Source: Chryseobacterium sp. MYb264 (lineage in GTDB: Bacteria > Bacteroidota > Bacteroidia > Flavobacteriales > Weeksellaceae). Taken from it: a stretch of 64,000 nt of DNA. Where the stretch lies: positions 4,154,001 through 4,218,000 of the forward strand of contig NZ_CP142422.1 in the NCBI RefSeq assembly GCF_035974275.1. Reading direction: 5' to 3'. Positions within the stretch are counted from its first letter, which is position 1. Each line of letters opens with the position of its first letter. Of this stretch, positions 7,774 through 16,282 are shown one piece after another. Made by a program: the position numbers and the translations under genes. The notes under the pieces were generated by a model. It did no database searches. It saw nothing but the letters and a program-made list of their open reading frames with translations, and was not told the DNA's origin.

Positions 7774-7937
7774 TTTTTTTTACATTTTAGTTGCCGGAGG
7801 TATTATGATGGATTTATAACATGCAGGTTCTGTTATGAATGTGGATATTTACTAACATTTTAGATTTAAAATAATACGAAAAGCAGTTTCAGTTTTGAGA
7901 CTGTTTTTTTATTTTTAAAGAATAATTACAAAATAAT

Positions 7938-8474
7938 ATGCAACAACAGTTTTTCAAAAACTTCGACTTTACCGGTTTCTGGAACGAAAGCAGCTATTCG
8001 GAGAGAGATTATATCGAAGAATTTCCTGATGATGAAATGATCGCTTCGATTGAGAAAGAGCTGGGATACAAGCTTCCTGCTGCTTATATTGAATTAATGA
8101 AAATTCAAAACGGAGGATTGGTTGATAAATCCTGCTTCCCGACAACGGAACACAATTCCTGGGCAGACGATCATGTTGCCATTACGGGAATTATGGGAAT
8201 CGGAAGAAATAAAACCTACTCTGTGTGCGGTGAACTTGGTAGCCAGTTTATGATGGAAGAATGGGGCTATCCCAATGATGGTGTTTACATTGCTGATTGC
8301 CCTTCTGCAGGTCATGATATGATATTATTGGATTATTCTAAATGTGGAAAAGTTGGGGAGCCGGAAGTAGTGCATGTTGATCAGGAAGATGATTACAGGA
8401 AAATTTTTCTGGCAAAGGATTTTGAAACTTTTATTAAAGGCTTAAAAAATGAAGAAGATTTTGATTTGGAATAA
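7938..8474 (+). CDS. SMI1/KNR4 family protein
   Basis: This 178-residue cytoplasmic protein matches the SMI1/KNR4 (SUKH) fold: ASIEKELGYKLPAAYIELM near residues 36-54, then NGG at 57-60, an ITGIMGIG strand, and DYSKCG later. SUKH proteins commonly serve as immunity proteins against polymorphic toxins, though many are orphans of unknown role. No toxin gene lies nearby. It is followed 48 bases later by a DUF4241 gene, another family often found as immunity. The unit is bounded upstream by the RAYT remnant. Confidence 0.88.
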   Translation: MQQQFFKNFDFTGFWNESSYSERDYIEEFPDDEMIASIEKELGYKLPAAYIELMKIQNGGLVDKSCFPTTEHNSWADDHVAITGIMGIGRNKTYSVCGELGSQFMMEEWGYPNDGVYIADCPSAGHDMILLDYSKCGKVGEPEVVHVDQEDDYRKIFLAKDFETFIKGLKNEEDFDLE

Positions 8475-8522
8475 ATGATCCTTATTTTTAAAAATTAAAA
8501 TCAATTCAAAAAATATTAAAAT

Positions 8523-9299
8523 ATGAACGAAAACTGGATGCAGAAGTACGAAAAAGTAAAAGATATTTTGGTTTGCCCAACAGACCTTGAGTCTTATTTT
8601 ACTTTAAATGAAATTGAAGGTCAGCCATTAGAAACCATGGAAATCGGAAATGTTTCTTTTCCTTCCGGAAAAATTGTTGTGAGAGATCCCTTGGTTTCTT
8701 TGGATAATCATCAATCTCCTTATTTTATTCAGGCTCCGAAAGGGGATTTTCCTGTGACGATTTCTGTAGTGAAATCTGAAGACTGGGGCGACCGATATGC
8801 GGTGGTAAAAGTAGAATTTACCAAAGAAAAACCTCTTATTTACAGAGAAGCTTTAATTGGAATTGAAGAACTTGAAGACGTAGCCGAAGACGATTATTTC
8901 GGTTTTGGAGTCGATGCCGGTTTAGGCTGTATTACGGATAAAGAAGTTCTTCCTTTTGTGGATCAATTTGTTGATGAATCGAATGTAGACAATATGTACG
9001 ATGATTATTTTGCTGAACTTTTTGCTCAAAATTATCAGAAAAATCCTAGCAACCAAAGAGAGGCTGGTGACTGGATCAATTGGAAAGTTCCCGATACAGA
9101 ATTTCAGATTCCTATGTTTGCCAGCGGTTTTGGAGATGGAACCTATCCTGTGTATTTCGCATATGATGCGAATGATAATATTTGCGGGCTGTATATTCAG
9201 TTTATCGATATAGAGTTGGCTCTAAGCGAAGAAGGAGACGAGGATGATGTAGACGGTGATGAAGAGGATCAACCCGAAAATTTTGTTTTTCTTCGCTAA
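8523..9299 (+). CDS. DUF4241 domain protein
   Basis: The 258-residue acidic protein has the features I associate with DUF4241: an early SYFTLNEIEG segment, an FPSGKIVVRDPLV strand at about 47-59, a central FGVDAGLGC motif at about 128-136, and a closing ASGFGDGTYPVYFAYD stretch. It ends in a very acidic tail. It has no signal peptide. The function is unknown; some members act as immunity proteins in toxin clusters. It lies between the SMI1/KNR4 gene and the SMUG2-like gene, nine bases before the latter, probably in one transcript. Confidence 0.8.
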   Translation: MNENWMQKYEKVKDILVCPTDLESYFTLNEIEGQPLETMEIGNVSFPSGKIVVRDPLVSLDNHQSPYFIQAPKGDFPVTISVVKSEDWGDRYAVVKVEFTKEKPLIYREALIGIEELEDVAEDDYFGFGVDAGLGCITDKEVLPFVDQFVDESNVDNMYDDYFAELFAQNYQKNPSNQREAGDWINWKVPDTEFQIPMFASGFGDGTYPVYFAYDANDNICGLYIQFIDIELALSEEGDEDDVDGDEEDQPENFVFLR

Positions 9300-9308
9300 A
9301 ATATAAAT

Positions 9309-9995
9309 ATGAATAAAACTTTTGCTAATCAGATTATTGATTTCAATAAAAACTTGAAATATTCGGGAAACCTTCCTGATGGTTTTCAGGTGCTTAATCC
9401 GTATTTGGATAATCCCGAAACATTAACGGTCATGCAAAAGTTTTATCAAAAATATTATAACGATTCTCATCAGAGAAAATTTTTAATCGGAATTAATCCA
9501 AGTCGCCACGGAGCGGGAGTTACCGGAGTTCCGTTTACCGATACCAAACGTCTGGAAAGTGTTTGCGGAATTAAAATGGAGTCTGCCCGAACCCACGAAG
9601 TTTCTTCTGTTTTTATGTATGATATGATTGAAGAATATGGTGGAGCAGAAGAATTTTATCACGATGTTTATATCAACTCGCCGTTTCCTTTGGCCATTGT
9701 TAGAGAAACTAAAAAAGGTTCGGTGAATGCAAATTATTATGATGATAAGGAGCTTTTCAATAAGGTGAAAGATTTTATGATCGAATCTTTAAAATTTCAT
9801 ATCAGTTTAAATGTCGATACTTCAGAAGTTTTTATTTTAGGTAAAAAGAATGCCGATTTTATTTCAAAATTGAATAAAGAAGCCCAGCTTTTTGATAAAA
9901 TAACTGTTTTGGAACATCCTCGATATATTCAGCAATATAAGTCCAAAGAAAAACAATTGTATATTGATAAGTATATTTTAGCTTTAAAAAAATAA
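9309..9995 (+). CDS. SMUG2-like uracil-DNA glycosylase family protein
   Basis: These 228 residues resemble the SMUG2/DUF4918 branch of the uracil-DNA glycosylase superfamily. The diagnostic stretch is GINPSRHGAGVTGVPFTDTK at about residues 62-81, with the GINP water-activating loop, and an LEHPRY motif near the C-terminus as the second active-site loop. Such enzymes remove uracil or other deaminated bases from DNA, but activity in this branch is less well known. It is cytoplasmic and complete in length. It follows the DUF4241 gene by nine bases. Confidence 0.82.
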   Translation: MNKTFANQIIDFNKNLKYSGNLPDGFQVLNPYLDNPETLTVMQKFYQKYYNDSHQRKFLIGINPSRHGAGVTGVPFTDTKRLESVCGIKMESARTHEVSSVFMYDMIEEYGGAEEFYHDVYINSPFPLAIVRETKKGSVNANYYDDKELFNKVKDFMIESLKFHISLNVDTSEVFILGKKNADFISKLNKEAQLFDKITVLEHPRYIQQYKSKEKQLYIDKYILALKK

Positions 9996-10026
9996 TTTAT
10001 TGAATATTAAAATTTATTTTCACTAA

Positions 10027-10881
10027 CTATTCATTTTCTAATTCTATTGGATTTTCATATTTTCTATTCTCCTCCCTTTCCTTTTCTCTTTGCCTTGCAA
10101 TTTCTTGCCCTTGTACAATGGTAGTTCCATAGCTTGCAAGCGCAGATGCTGCATTCATATCGGCATTTTTTAGAGCTTGTTTTAATTTTGGCTGAGTAGT
10201 TTCTATAGCTTCAGTATATCTACTTTTCTTAATATTAACTAATCTGCCTCTTAATTTAGAATAGGGAACAGATTTTACCAATTCAAAATCATAATCTCCC
10301 TTATCATCTGTTATTTTAATAATTAATCCGGGTAGCCCACTAAATTTATAAGGTCCATAAGGAAAAGGAATTTCTGGGGAATACCAAGCTACCCAATTTC
10401 TTCCTTTAAATGTAATTTCAGCTTTTTTACATTTAATTGTATTAATTATTTTTGTTTCATTTAAAAGTTTCCAATCTTTTATTATCGGCTCTTTATAAGT
10501 TAGTAATGACATCCCGATCAAACGAAAGTATTGAGTATTTTCATTTGATTGTATTATGGTAAATGACAAATTGGTCTTTGGGATGGCTATTCCTTTTTTG
10601 AAGCCTAAAGTGATGCTGCCATCAGGGTTTTTTGTTGATGTTCCTGAGTTTGCCATTACAGAATCGCCTTTTAGGGATATTGTACTAGCAAAAAATGCAC
10701 GATCATCTCCTATTTGTAGTAAAAAAGGCTCTTCATGTTTATAATTCGTTCTGATATCAAATTTGGCTTTTAGCAAGTAAATAAATTCACCATGTAAACT
10801 ATCAACTTTATATGATTGAGCGTAAGATAAAATACTATAAAATAAGATGAAAAGTTGAAGTAACTTTTTACAATAGTACAT
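10027..10881 (-). CDS. GLPGLI family secreted protein
   Basis: The name-giving GLPGLI motif is present (residues 182-187 from this start), preceded by PYGPYKFS. I chose the start at 10881, which gives a signal peptide (MYYCKKLLQLFILFYSILSYAQ). The reading frame extends to an ATG at 10929, but that adds a charged stretch before the hydrophobic core. The family is Bacteroidetes-specific and found in the cell envelope; its function is not established. The gene lies just downstream of a small leader-type peptide gene on the same strand and the two are likely co-transcribed. The C-terminus is rich in Glu, Arg and Lys. Confidence 0.85.
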   Translation of the reverse strand: MYYCKKLLQLFILFYSILSYAQSYKVDSLHGEFIYLLKAKFDIRTNYKHEEPFLLQIGDDRAFFASTISLKGDSVMANSGTSTKNPDGSITLGFKKGIAIPKTNLSFTIIQSNENTQYFRLIGMSLLTYKEPIIKDWKLLNETKIINTIKCKKAEITFKGRNWVAWYSPEIPFPYGPYKFSGLPGLIIKITDDKGDYDFELVKSVPYSKLRGRLVNIKKSRYTEAIETTQPKLKQALKNADMNAASALASYGTTIVQGQEIARQREKEREENRKYENPIELENE

Positions 10882-10951
10882 GAGAAGTATTTTAATTATG
10901 AAATTGCACTTATGGTATTTGTAATCCATAAGTGCATAAACTTTTGATTAA

Positions 10952-11155
10952 TTAAGCTAAACTGTTACTCGGTCCATAATGAGTAGCAGGCTTACAGTAA
11001 TATGCTTCAAGTCTTTCAAGCCATTCATTAGCTTGTTGAGCACTCCAATCTTGAGTTGTAGTAGCTTGCACGCCACAAGAAGTATCCGCATACCAGACCT
11101 GTCCTGCTTTTACCGTTTTAAGTTTTTCACGATCTAATTTTTCGAAATTTTTCAT
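10952..11155 (-). CDS. Small leader-type peptide (bacteriocin-like precursor candidate)
   Basis: This 67-residue product begins MKNFEKLDREKLKTVKAGQ, which closely matches the start of the precursor at 37110-37337 (MKNLKKLTRETLKSVKGN). This pattern is typical of Bacteroidetes peptide precursors with a leader cut near a Gly pair, although here the site reads KAG, not GG. The rest has two cysteines (C27 and C54) and several aromatic residues. No exporter lies beside it; the C39 exporter 26 kb away could serve it in trans. The neighbour downstream encodes a GLPGLI protein. The function is inferred from the leader only. Confidence 0.7.
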   Translation of the reverse strand: MKNFEKLDREKLKTVKAGQVWYADTSCGVQATTTQDWSAQQANEWLERLEAYYCKPATHYGPSNSLA

Positions 11156-11678
11156 AATTGTATATTTTTTATATTAATGAAAAACAAATATAGAAATATA
11201 AAACAAATACAATAAAAGAAAAATGTTGTGTAACTATTTAATTTTTTGATGATAATGTGAATGTTTTTTGACTGTTGTCTTTTATGAATTTGAAATAATT
11301 TTATATTATATAGAAAATTTTTAATGATAAAAGATATTTATTGTATGTGTGAACTTTGTCAAAAATAAATCCTCTGAAAACATTTCAAAGGATTTAGTCA
11401 TTTATGTCATTAGAATCTTTTATAATTCATGGCTTACTTATTTTTTTAAGCTGTTATATCATTAATACAGTACTGATGTGGAATGCCTGTAAGCTAAGAG
11501 GATGAATGCATATGGACTTTTGGAATATGGAATGGTTAGAGTAAAAAATCCCCTGAAGTCAATCAGGGAATTTCATCACACGTATGGATGATAACCTTGA
11601 GGGTAGGTATCAGAATCAAAAGTTTTCAAGGGTATCCGTTTTTAGTTTTTGATTGTTATGTAATAATGAAGATCATTA
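11156..11678. other. Intergenic region, about 520 bases, no gene seen
   Basis: The sequence is AT-rich and without a credible reading frame. It contains the promoter side of the small peptide gene (near 11156-11260), a hairpin at 11368-11395 (AAATCCTCTGAAA against TTTCAAAGGATTT), and the terminator at 11543-11571. Confidence 0.6.
11543..11571 (-). terminator. Terminator of the leftward T9SS/tail-collar genes
   Basis: On the minus strand TTCCCTGA and TCAGGGGA form a stem with a six-base loop, followed by a run of T (A at 11543-11548 on the plus strand). Confidence 0.7.
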
Positions 11679-12506
11679 TTATTTTTTAATAATCTTTGTC
11701 GATGCCGAAGGGGTTTTAATGATATAGATCCCATTCGGACATTCCGAAATATCGGTAGTATTTTCACCCTTTTGCATTTCTACAGTTTTTACCAGTTTGC
11801 CGTCCTGGCTGTAGATCTGGGCATTGGCCTTTCTTTCAGCACTTAATATCAGAGGCCCGTGCGTCGGGTTAGGATAAACTGTTACCTCTTTTTTTGAAAC
11901 TCCTGTTTCATTGGCTGCCAGGACAATATTGCTGTCTTTTACCCATGTGAAGGCGTCAAATGCCATGTAACGGAATTCTCCGCCAATGGTCAGGGTAAGC
12001 TGATCAATAATGATATTAGAGTAATTCTGACCATTAAGATTGGTCATATCAATTAAGGTAAATCCATTTGTTGTGCTTACGGAGCTTGTAAAACCGTTGG
12101 TCTTGGTAGTACTGAATTTAGTAACTCCTGAGAGTTTTCCGGTTACGGTAAGTGTTCCGGGAGCAGCAAGACTGTTAAGCCTATCTGATAAATACACCCA
12201 GAATTTGTTAGCTTTAAACAAATTCGAAGTTGTTTTTATGCTCATTGACGAATTAGCATATTGCGAAGTAGCAGTTCCTGTATTATCGATAAATTTGTTA
12301 TCTGCTTCGGTGCCATTCCATCCAAATCCTGAGGCAGTAAGAATATCATACGTTGCCACAGTAGATAAAATATTAAAGACAACACCATTATCCGTAAAGC
12401 TTGTGCTTCCGTTTGACTCGGTTTCAAAAAGTTCTGTACTCGTCTGAGCAAATGTAAAAGTAGAAATGAGCAGACTACAGATTAGTAAAATAGTAGTTCT
12501 TTTCAT
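11679..12506 (-). CDS. T9SS type A sorting-domain secreted protein
   Basis: This gene encodes 275 residues with a signal peptide (MKRTTILLICSLLISTFTFAQ). The middle is a beta-rich domain of about 170 residues, similar in feel to Bacteroidetes DUF4465 proteins (GFGWNG, FWVYLSDRLNSL, YMAFDAFTWV motifs). The last 68 residues are a type A T9SS signal: YPNP at 211-214, a G-KLV-turn, N-G-IYII and a basic end. It should be carried across the outer membrane by the sprA-based type IX system. It is last in a leftward set after two tail-collar genes. The ligand or activity is unknown. Confidence 0.88.
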   Translation of the reverse strand: MKRTTILLICSLLISTFTFAQTSTELFETESNGSTSFTDNGVVFNILSTVATYDILTASGFGWNGTEADNKFIDNTGTATSQYANSSMSIKTTSNLFKANKFWVYLSDRLNSLAAPGTLTVTGKLSGVTKFSTTKTNGFTSSVSTTNGFTLIDMTNLNGQNYSNIIIDQLTLTIGGEFRYMAFDAFTWVKDSNIVLAANETGVSKKEVTVYPNPTHGPLILSAERKANAQIYSQDGKLVKTVEMQKGENTTDISECPNGIYIIKTPSASTKIIKK

Positions 12507-12531
12507 GATTGAAATAATTTAGGTTTTTATT

Positions 12532-13074
12532 TTAAGTTCTTGGTGGGAAAAGACCCTCAACACAGATAATATAATTCATTCCTAAATAAGGAACCATTGT
12601 ATCTACAGGTACATTCTGCCCTGTAAAAGACACTGAATTTGCATTAATCTGAGTCGTCGGTGCTGCGTCCGCAAAGCTCGGAATTGCATCAAACTGTCTT
12701 CCGTTTGGTAAACCTGTTATTGCAATAGATGAATTTGTAGATGGTGTAACACTCGTAGCATTCGTATCTGAAATCTTTAGCTGGCTGGTAAAACCCGGAA
12801 GATTTTGCAGTGAAATATTGGTCTGAGGGTTGCCAGCTGCTTCTCCCAGAGCAAAACTTTTTCCGCTATCAGCCTCTCCTGTTCCCAACGGAGCACGCCC
12901 GTTCAGATTAGGTAAGGCGAAAGTTGTTTTTCCGTCCCCTCCGTACGTATTTCCTAAGATGGCAAAAAGAGGGGTATTTCTGCTGACACTTAGTATCGCC
13001 CCGTTACAAAACATAAATCCTCTTGGAGCAAAAGTGCCGGCAAACATTTTAATAGTTCCCAAATATTCTTCCAT
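12532..13074 (-). CDS. Phage tail-collar domain protein (microcystin-dependent-protein type), copy 2
   Basis: The 180-residue protein has the tail-collar fold: GTIKMFAGTFAPRGFMFCNG at the N-terminus, then LFAILGNTYGGDG, FALPNLNGRAPLG and a final GMNYIICVEG. Proteins of this type are often annotated as microcystin-dependent protein (MdpB) and are encoded in short tandem sets in Bacteroidetes. They resemble phage tail-fibre tips, but no phage genes surround them. Their role is uncertain and there is no signal peptide. It is closely similar to the next gene upstream, so the pair arose by duplication. Confidence 0.88.
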   Translation of the reverse strand: MEEYLGTIKMFAGTFAPRGFMFCNGAILSVSRNTPLFAILGNTYGGDGKTTFALPNLNGRAPLGTGEADSGKSFALGEAAGNPQTNISLQNLPGFTSQLKISDTNATSVTPSTNSSIAITGLPNGRQFDAIPSFADAAPTTQINANSVSFTGQNVPVDTMVPYLGMNYIICVEGLFPPRT

Positions 13075-13106
13075 GATTTTAATTTTATTGTTAAAACTTC
13101 TGTGAA

Positions 13107-13649
13107 TTATGGTCTAGAAGGGTAAATACCTTCCACACAGATAATATAATTAAGTCCAAGGTAAGGAGGCATGGTATTTACGGGTATGTTCTGTCCTGTA
13201 AAGCTTACAGACATTCCATTGATAGCTAGAGTAGGATCTGCGTCTGCGAAACTCGGAATAGTATCAAATTGTCTTCCGTTTGGCTGGCCTGTAATGGCGA
13301 TAGACGAAGTGGCCGAAGGTGTTACACTCGTAGCGTTTGTATTGGAAATTTTCAGTTGACTGGCAAAGCTTGGCAGGTTGGCTGCCAAAAGAGTCGTTTG
13401 TGGTGTACCTCCCACTTCTCCCAAAACATAGGATCTTCCTGTTGTAGAGCTTCCCTGTCCAATGGGGGCACGTCCGTTTAAGTTCGGTAATGCAAAAGTT
13501 GTAATCCCGTCCCCTCCGTAAGTAGTTCCTAAAAGTGAGTAAAGGGCTGAATTATGAGCAATGTTTAATAAGGCTCCATTGCAGAACATAAATCCTCTAG
13601 GGGCAAAATTGCCTGCAAATAGTTTAATTACTCCCATCATTTCTTCCAT
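13107..13649 (-). CDS. Phage tail-collar domain protein, copy 1
   Basis: This is the paralogue of 12532-13074, also 180 residues and alignable end to end. Its marks are GVIKLFAGNFAPRGFMFCNG, LYSLLGTTYGGDG, FALPNLNGRAPIG and GLNYIICVEG. The central regions share SNTNATSVTPSATSSIAITG almost word for word. It is the promoter-proximal gene of the leftward set and 32 bases separate it from its copy. The family is found in phage tails and in stand-alone bacterial genes; no export signal is seen. The assignment to the fold is firm, the role is open. Confidence 0.88.
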   Translation of the reverse strand: MEEMMGVIKLFAGNFAPRGFMFCNGALLNIAHNSALYSLLGTTYGGDGITTFALPNLNGRAPIGQGSSTTGRSYVLGEVGGTPQTTLLAANLPSFASQLKISNTNATSVTPSATSSIAITGQPNGRQFDTIPSFADADPTLAINGMSVSFTGQNIPVNTMPPYLGLNYIICVEGIYPSRP

Positions 13650-13852
13650 AATATTATTTTTTTGAGTTTTAAATATTCCTACTCTCTTCCGGTTTTTCGG
13701 AGATCACCGTTAGGTTAAATTTTATGTCTTAATGACAGTTCAAAGGAACAATTTATATAAACGGATGGTTAGAGTAGAAAATACCAAATTAAGTGATCCG
13801 TATTTCTACGTACTGAGTGGTATGATGGTGTAATTTTTCTTTTTTTGTTTCC

Positions 13853-13880
13853 TTGAATAGCAGGGTATTTCGTATTTTTG
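13853..13880 (+). promoter_or_regulatory. Flavobacterial promoter of the enoyl-CoA hydratase homologue
   Basis: TTG at 13853-13855 and TATTTTTG at 13873-13880, spaced 17 bases, fit the TTG/TAnnTTTG consensus. The start codon is 24 bases downstream. Confidence 0.7.
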
Positions 13881-13903
13881 TGTAAATCCAATTTAAAATA
13901 AAA

Positions 13904-14668
13904 ATGAGCGAATTCGTAGTTTCAGAACTTAAAAACAATATCGCCGAAATTACTTTCGGAACTCCAAAAAGTAATTCTCTTCCGGGAGCAATCCTGGAAA
14001 AACTGGCCCAAACCATTCTTGATGAAGGTGCCAAAGATGAGGTAAAAGCCATCCTGGTAAAAAGCGAAGGCGAGAAGGCATTCTGCGCCGGAGCCAGTTT
14101 CGATGAATTATTGGCGATTGAAGAATTAGAGGCGTCCACAAAATTCTTCGGAGGTTTCGCAAAAGTTCTGAATGCGATGAGAAACTGTGGTAAAATTGTA
14201 GTCGTACGAGTTCAGGGTAAAACAACCGGTGGCGGAGTAGGACTGGCTTGTGGTGCAGATTACTGTTTTGCAACCAAAGATTCTGCATTGGCTTTAACGG
14301 AGATCAATTTAGGAATCGGGCCTTTTGTGATCGGGCCTTATGTTGAACGAAAAATCGGGAAATCTCAATTTTCGGCAATGGCAATCGATGCCGATTTCAG
14401 ATCGGCAGAGTGGGCAGAACAGCATAATATTTATCATTCAGTTTCTCCAAGCATTGAAGAGATGGATGCACAGCTGGAGAAATTCCTTCAGACATTAGCT
14501 TCAAGAAGTAAAGAGGCTCTAGCTTTAATTAAAAAAGTATCTTGGGAAGGCACGGATCATTTCAATGAATTAATGCCTGCAAGAATTCACATGAGTGCAA
14601 GTCTTATTTTGGAAGATTCCGCCAAGAAGAATATAGAAGCGATTAAAGAAAGGTTGAGAGCGAAGTAA
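13904..14668 (+). CDS. Enoyl-CoA hydratase/isomerase family protein
   Basis: A complete crotonase-fold protein of 254 residues. The oxyanion-hole segments are FCAGASFDEL at about 66-75 and the GKTTGGGVGLACGADY loop at about 105-120. The glutamate matching E144 of rat mitochondrial enoyl-CoA hydratase is kept (LTEINLG). The position of E164 reads SAMAIDA, so the second catalytic acid is missing. That argues against a simple hydratase and for an isomerase, a lyase-like or a specialised crotonase. The gene has its own promoter and terminator and stands alone, so the pathway cannot be read from the neighbours. Confidence 0.85.
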   Translation: MSEFVVSELKNNIAEITFGTPKSNSLPGAILEKLAQTILDEGAKDEVKAILVKSEGEKAFCAGASFDELLAIEELEASTKFFGGFAKVLNAMRNCGKIVVVRVQGKTTGGGVGLACGADYCFATKDSALALTEINLGIGPFVIGPYVERKIGKSQFSAMAIDADFRSAEWAEQHNIYHSVSPSIEEMDAQLEKFLQTLASRSKEALALIKKVSWEGTDHFNELMPARIHMSASLILEDSAKKNIEAIKERLRAK

Positions 14669-14690
14669 TTTTTTCTCTACACAGAATATC

Positions 14691-14720
14691 AGCCGTTGAA
14701 AACCTTCAGCGGCTTTTTTT
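14691..14720 (+). terminator. Terminator of the enoyl-CoA hydratase homologue
   Basis: GCCGTTGAA and TTCAGCGGC pair around AACC and are followed by seven T. Confidence 0.85.
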
Positions 14721-14975
14721 ATGGTCATCATGATATGCATGTATGTTTCTCTCCCACAGATCGCTGGATTTTCACGGATTATACTGTCGATTTCTTTTTT
14801 CCTCAATTCCAAGTTTTGAAAATAGTACTGAATATCTATTTAAATATCCTGAACTCCAGACGAGCAAACTGATAATAGCTAGAGATCAATATTCACCAAA
14901 GAGCACCGGATGGAGGTGATCTGTTAATCACATTATTTTTTTCAAAAACATTTTGCAGATTAAAAATAAATTATA

Positions 14976-14992
14976 ACTTTGTAATTCAAAGT
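14976..14992 (+). promoter_or_regulatory. Operator palindrome overlapping the -7 box, site 1
   Basis: ACTTTGTAATTCAAAGT is an inverted repeat (ACTTTG-N5-CAAAGT). Its left half is part of TAACTTTG, a perfect TAnnTTTG -7 element just upstream of ATG 15000. An identical 17-base site lies at 16597-16613. The winged-helix regulator encoded at 16283 is the natural candidate to bind both. Confidence 0.65.
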
Positions 14993-14999
14993 TCTTTTT

Positions 15000-15617
15000 A
15001 TGGATTCAAAAAACTATCACGAAGACTTATCACATATTCGTTCCATGATGGAGCGTTCTTCCCGATTTATTTCGTTGAGCGGATTATCTGGTGTTGTTGC
15101 CGGATCGGTTGCACTTTTGGGAGCCGGCTACGCATATTATGCTATGGAAAGGGAAAAAGTGAGTTATATCAACGGAGGACGATTAAATTATACTCCTGAT
15201 CTTACCAATGAGTTGATTCTTACAGGACTTATTGTTTTGGTGACGGCTGTTTTAAGCGGATATGTTTTTACAGCGAATAAAAGTAAAAAGAAAGGTTTGA
15301 AGATTTGGGATGCGACTACTAAAAGACTTTTAGTTACTTTTGCAGTCCCGTTAGCGACAGGAGGTATTTTTTGCTTAGCCTTAATTCTTCATCATTTGTT
15401 TGTTTGGATAGCTCCAGCAACATTGATTTTCTATGGATTAGCTTTGGTAAGCGCAGAAAGATATACTTTAACAGATGTGAAATATTTAGGATATTGCCAG
15501 ATCATATTAGGTTTAATTGCCTTATTCGTTTTAGGATGGGGATTGCTTTTTTGGTCAATCGGTTTTGGAATTTTACATATTGTATATGGCCTAATTATGC
15601 ATAAAAAGTATAAATAA
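15000..15617 (+). CDS. Membrane protein of unknown function, first gene of the regulator operon
   Basis: The 205-residue protein has a short cytoplasmic N-terminus (DLSHIRSMMERSS) and about five to six membrane segments: residues 24-46, 73-92, 110-132, 134-150, 162-180 and 182-197. The domain resembles a flavobacterial integral membrane family that regularly precedes small winged-helix regulators, as here (the regulator is at 16283). The start codon directly follows an operator-like palindrome. Its role is unknown; sensing or stress-linked control together with the regulator is only a guess. Confidence 0.8.
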   Translation: MDSKNYHEDLSHIRSMMERSSRFISLSGLSGVVAGSVALLGAGYAYYAMEREKVSYINGGRLNYTPDLTNELILTGLIVLVTAVLSGYVFTANKSKKKGLKIWDATTKRLLVTFAVPLATGGIFCLALILHHLFVWIAPATLIFYGLALVSAERYTLTDVKYLGYCQIILGLIALFVLGWGLLFWSIGFGILHIVYGLIMHKKYK

Positions 15618-15631
15618 CTACTTTACAGAAT

Positions 15632-16249
15632 ATGGGGGCTGGACTTGTAATTTTAATACATCTCATTGCAATATTTATTGTAAGTATCATTATTGCAGTT
15701 ATAGGAGTTGTTATCACATTTATTATTAGTAAAGAAAGACAGGTACGTAAAGCGGTGTTTGCATTTAGTGCTCCGTTTGTTGGATTTTACGCATTATATA
15801 TTTGTGGATTTTTTTGTTCATCAATAGTAGCTGGATATAAGAAAATTGATATGGGAATAGGGGATTGTTGGTATGTCCCTTTAGAAAATAATCGTCAATT
15901 ATTATTGATTGATTTGCCTGAACAGTGTTATATTGCCAAAGAAGATGGTATGCTATTAATTTCAGAGGTATCAAAAATTCAGGAGCATGGAAATGAAATT
16001 TTTGGTGAGACATTATCGGGAAAGTATTTTTCTTATAATACATTGACAGATGAGGTTGGAAATTTTAATAGTCAAAAAGAGCTAATGATTTCAAAGTCAG
16101 TTAAAAAGTTAAGTATGATTAAAGCTTATGATTTTTACTCTGCAAAATATAATAAGCTTGCAGGACTTTGGTTTATAGTAGTTGGAATATTTTCAATCCT
16201 TATTGCTATAGCATCTTTATGCTTACTTAAAATGATAATTGTTTGGTAA
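15632..16249 (+). CDS. Membrane protein of unknown function
   Basis: This gene encodes 205 residues. Two hydrophobic segments at the N-terminus (about 5-33 and 41-70) and one at the C-terminus (about 178-203) flank a soluble domain of about 100 residues with beta-strand character (CWYVPLENNRQLLLIDLP). I do not recognise a family. It starts 14 bases after the previous gene and ends 33 bases before the regulator gene, so it looks like the middle member of a three-gene operon. It is more AT-rich than its neighbours, so it may be a recent insertion in that operon. Confidence 0.7.
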   Translation: MGAGLVILIHLIAIFIVSIIIAVIGVVITFIISKERQVRKAVFAFSAPFVGFYALYICGFFCSSIVAGYKKIDMGIGDCWYVPLENNRQLLLIDLPEQCYIAKEDGMLLISEVSKIQEHGNEIFGETLSGKYFSYNTLTDEVGNFNSQKELMISKSVKKLSMIKAYDFYSAKYNKLAGLWFIVVGIFSILIAIASLCLLKMIIVW

Positions 16250-16282
16250 ATTGAATTTTTAAATAGTAAACTAAATATAGAA

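Larger units (their letters stand above)
14669..14999. other. Intergenic region of about 330 bases
   Basis: It holds the terminator at 14691-14720 and the promoter/operator at 14976-14992. Nothing else is recognisable between them. Confidence 0.6.

Noticed and set aside
12040..12447. Plus-strand ORF of 135 codons over the T9SS cargo gene
   Set aside because: It lies opposite a gene with a clear signal peptide and sorting domain; the composition is that of a complement frame.
12532..13649. Prophage, because of tail-collar genes
   Set aside because: No capsid, terminase, integrase or other tail genes are near; stand-alone tandem tail-collar genes are common in Bacteroidetes.
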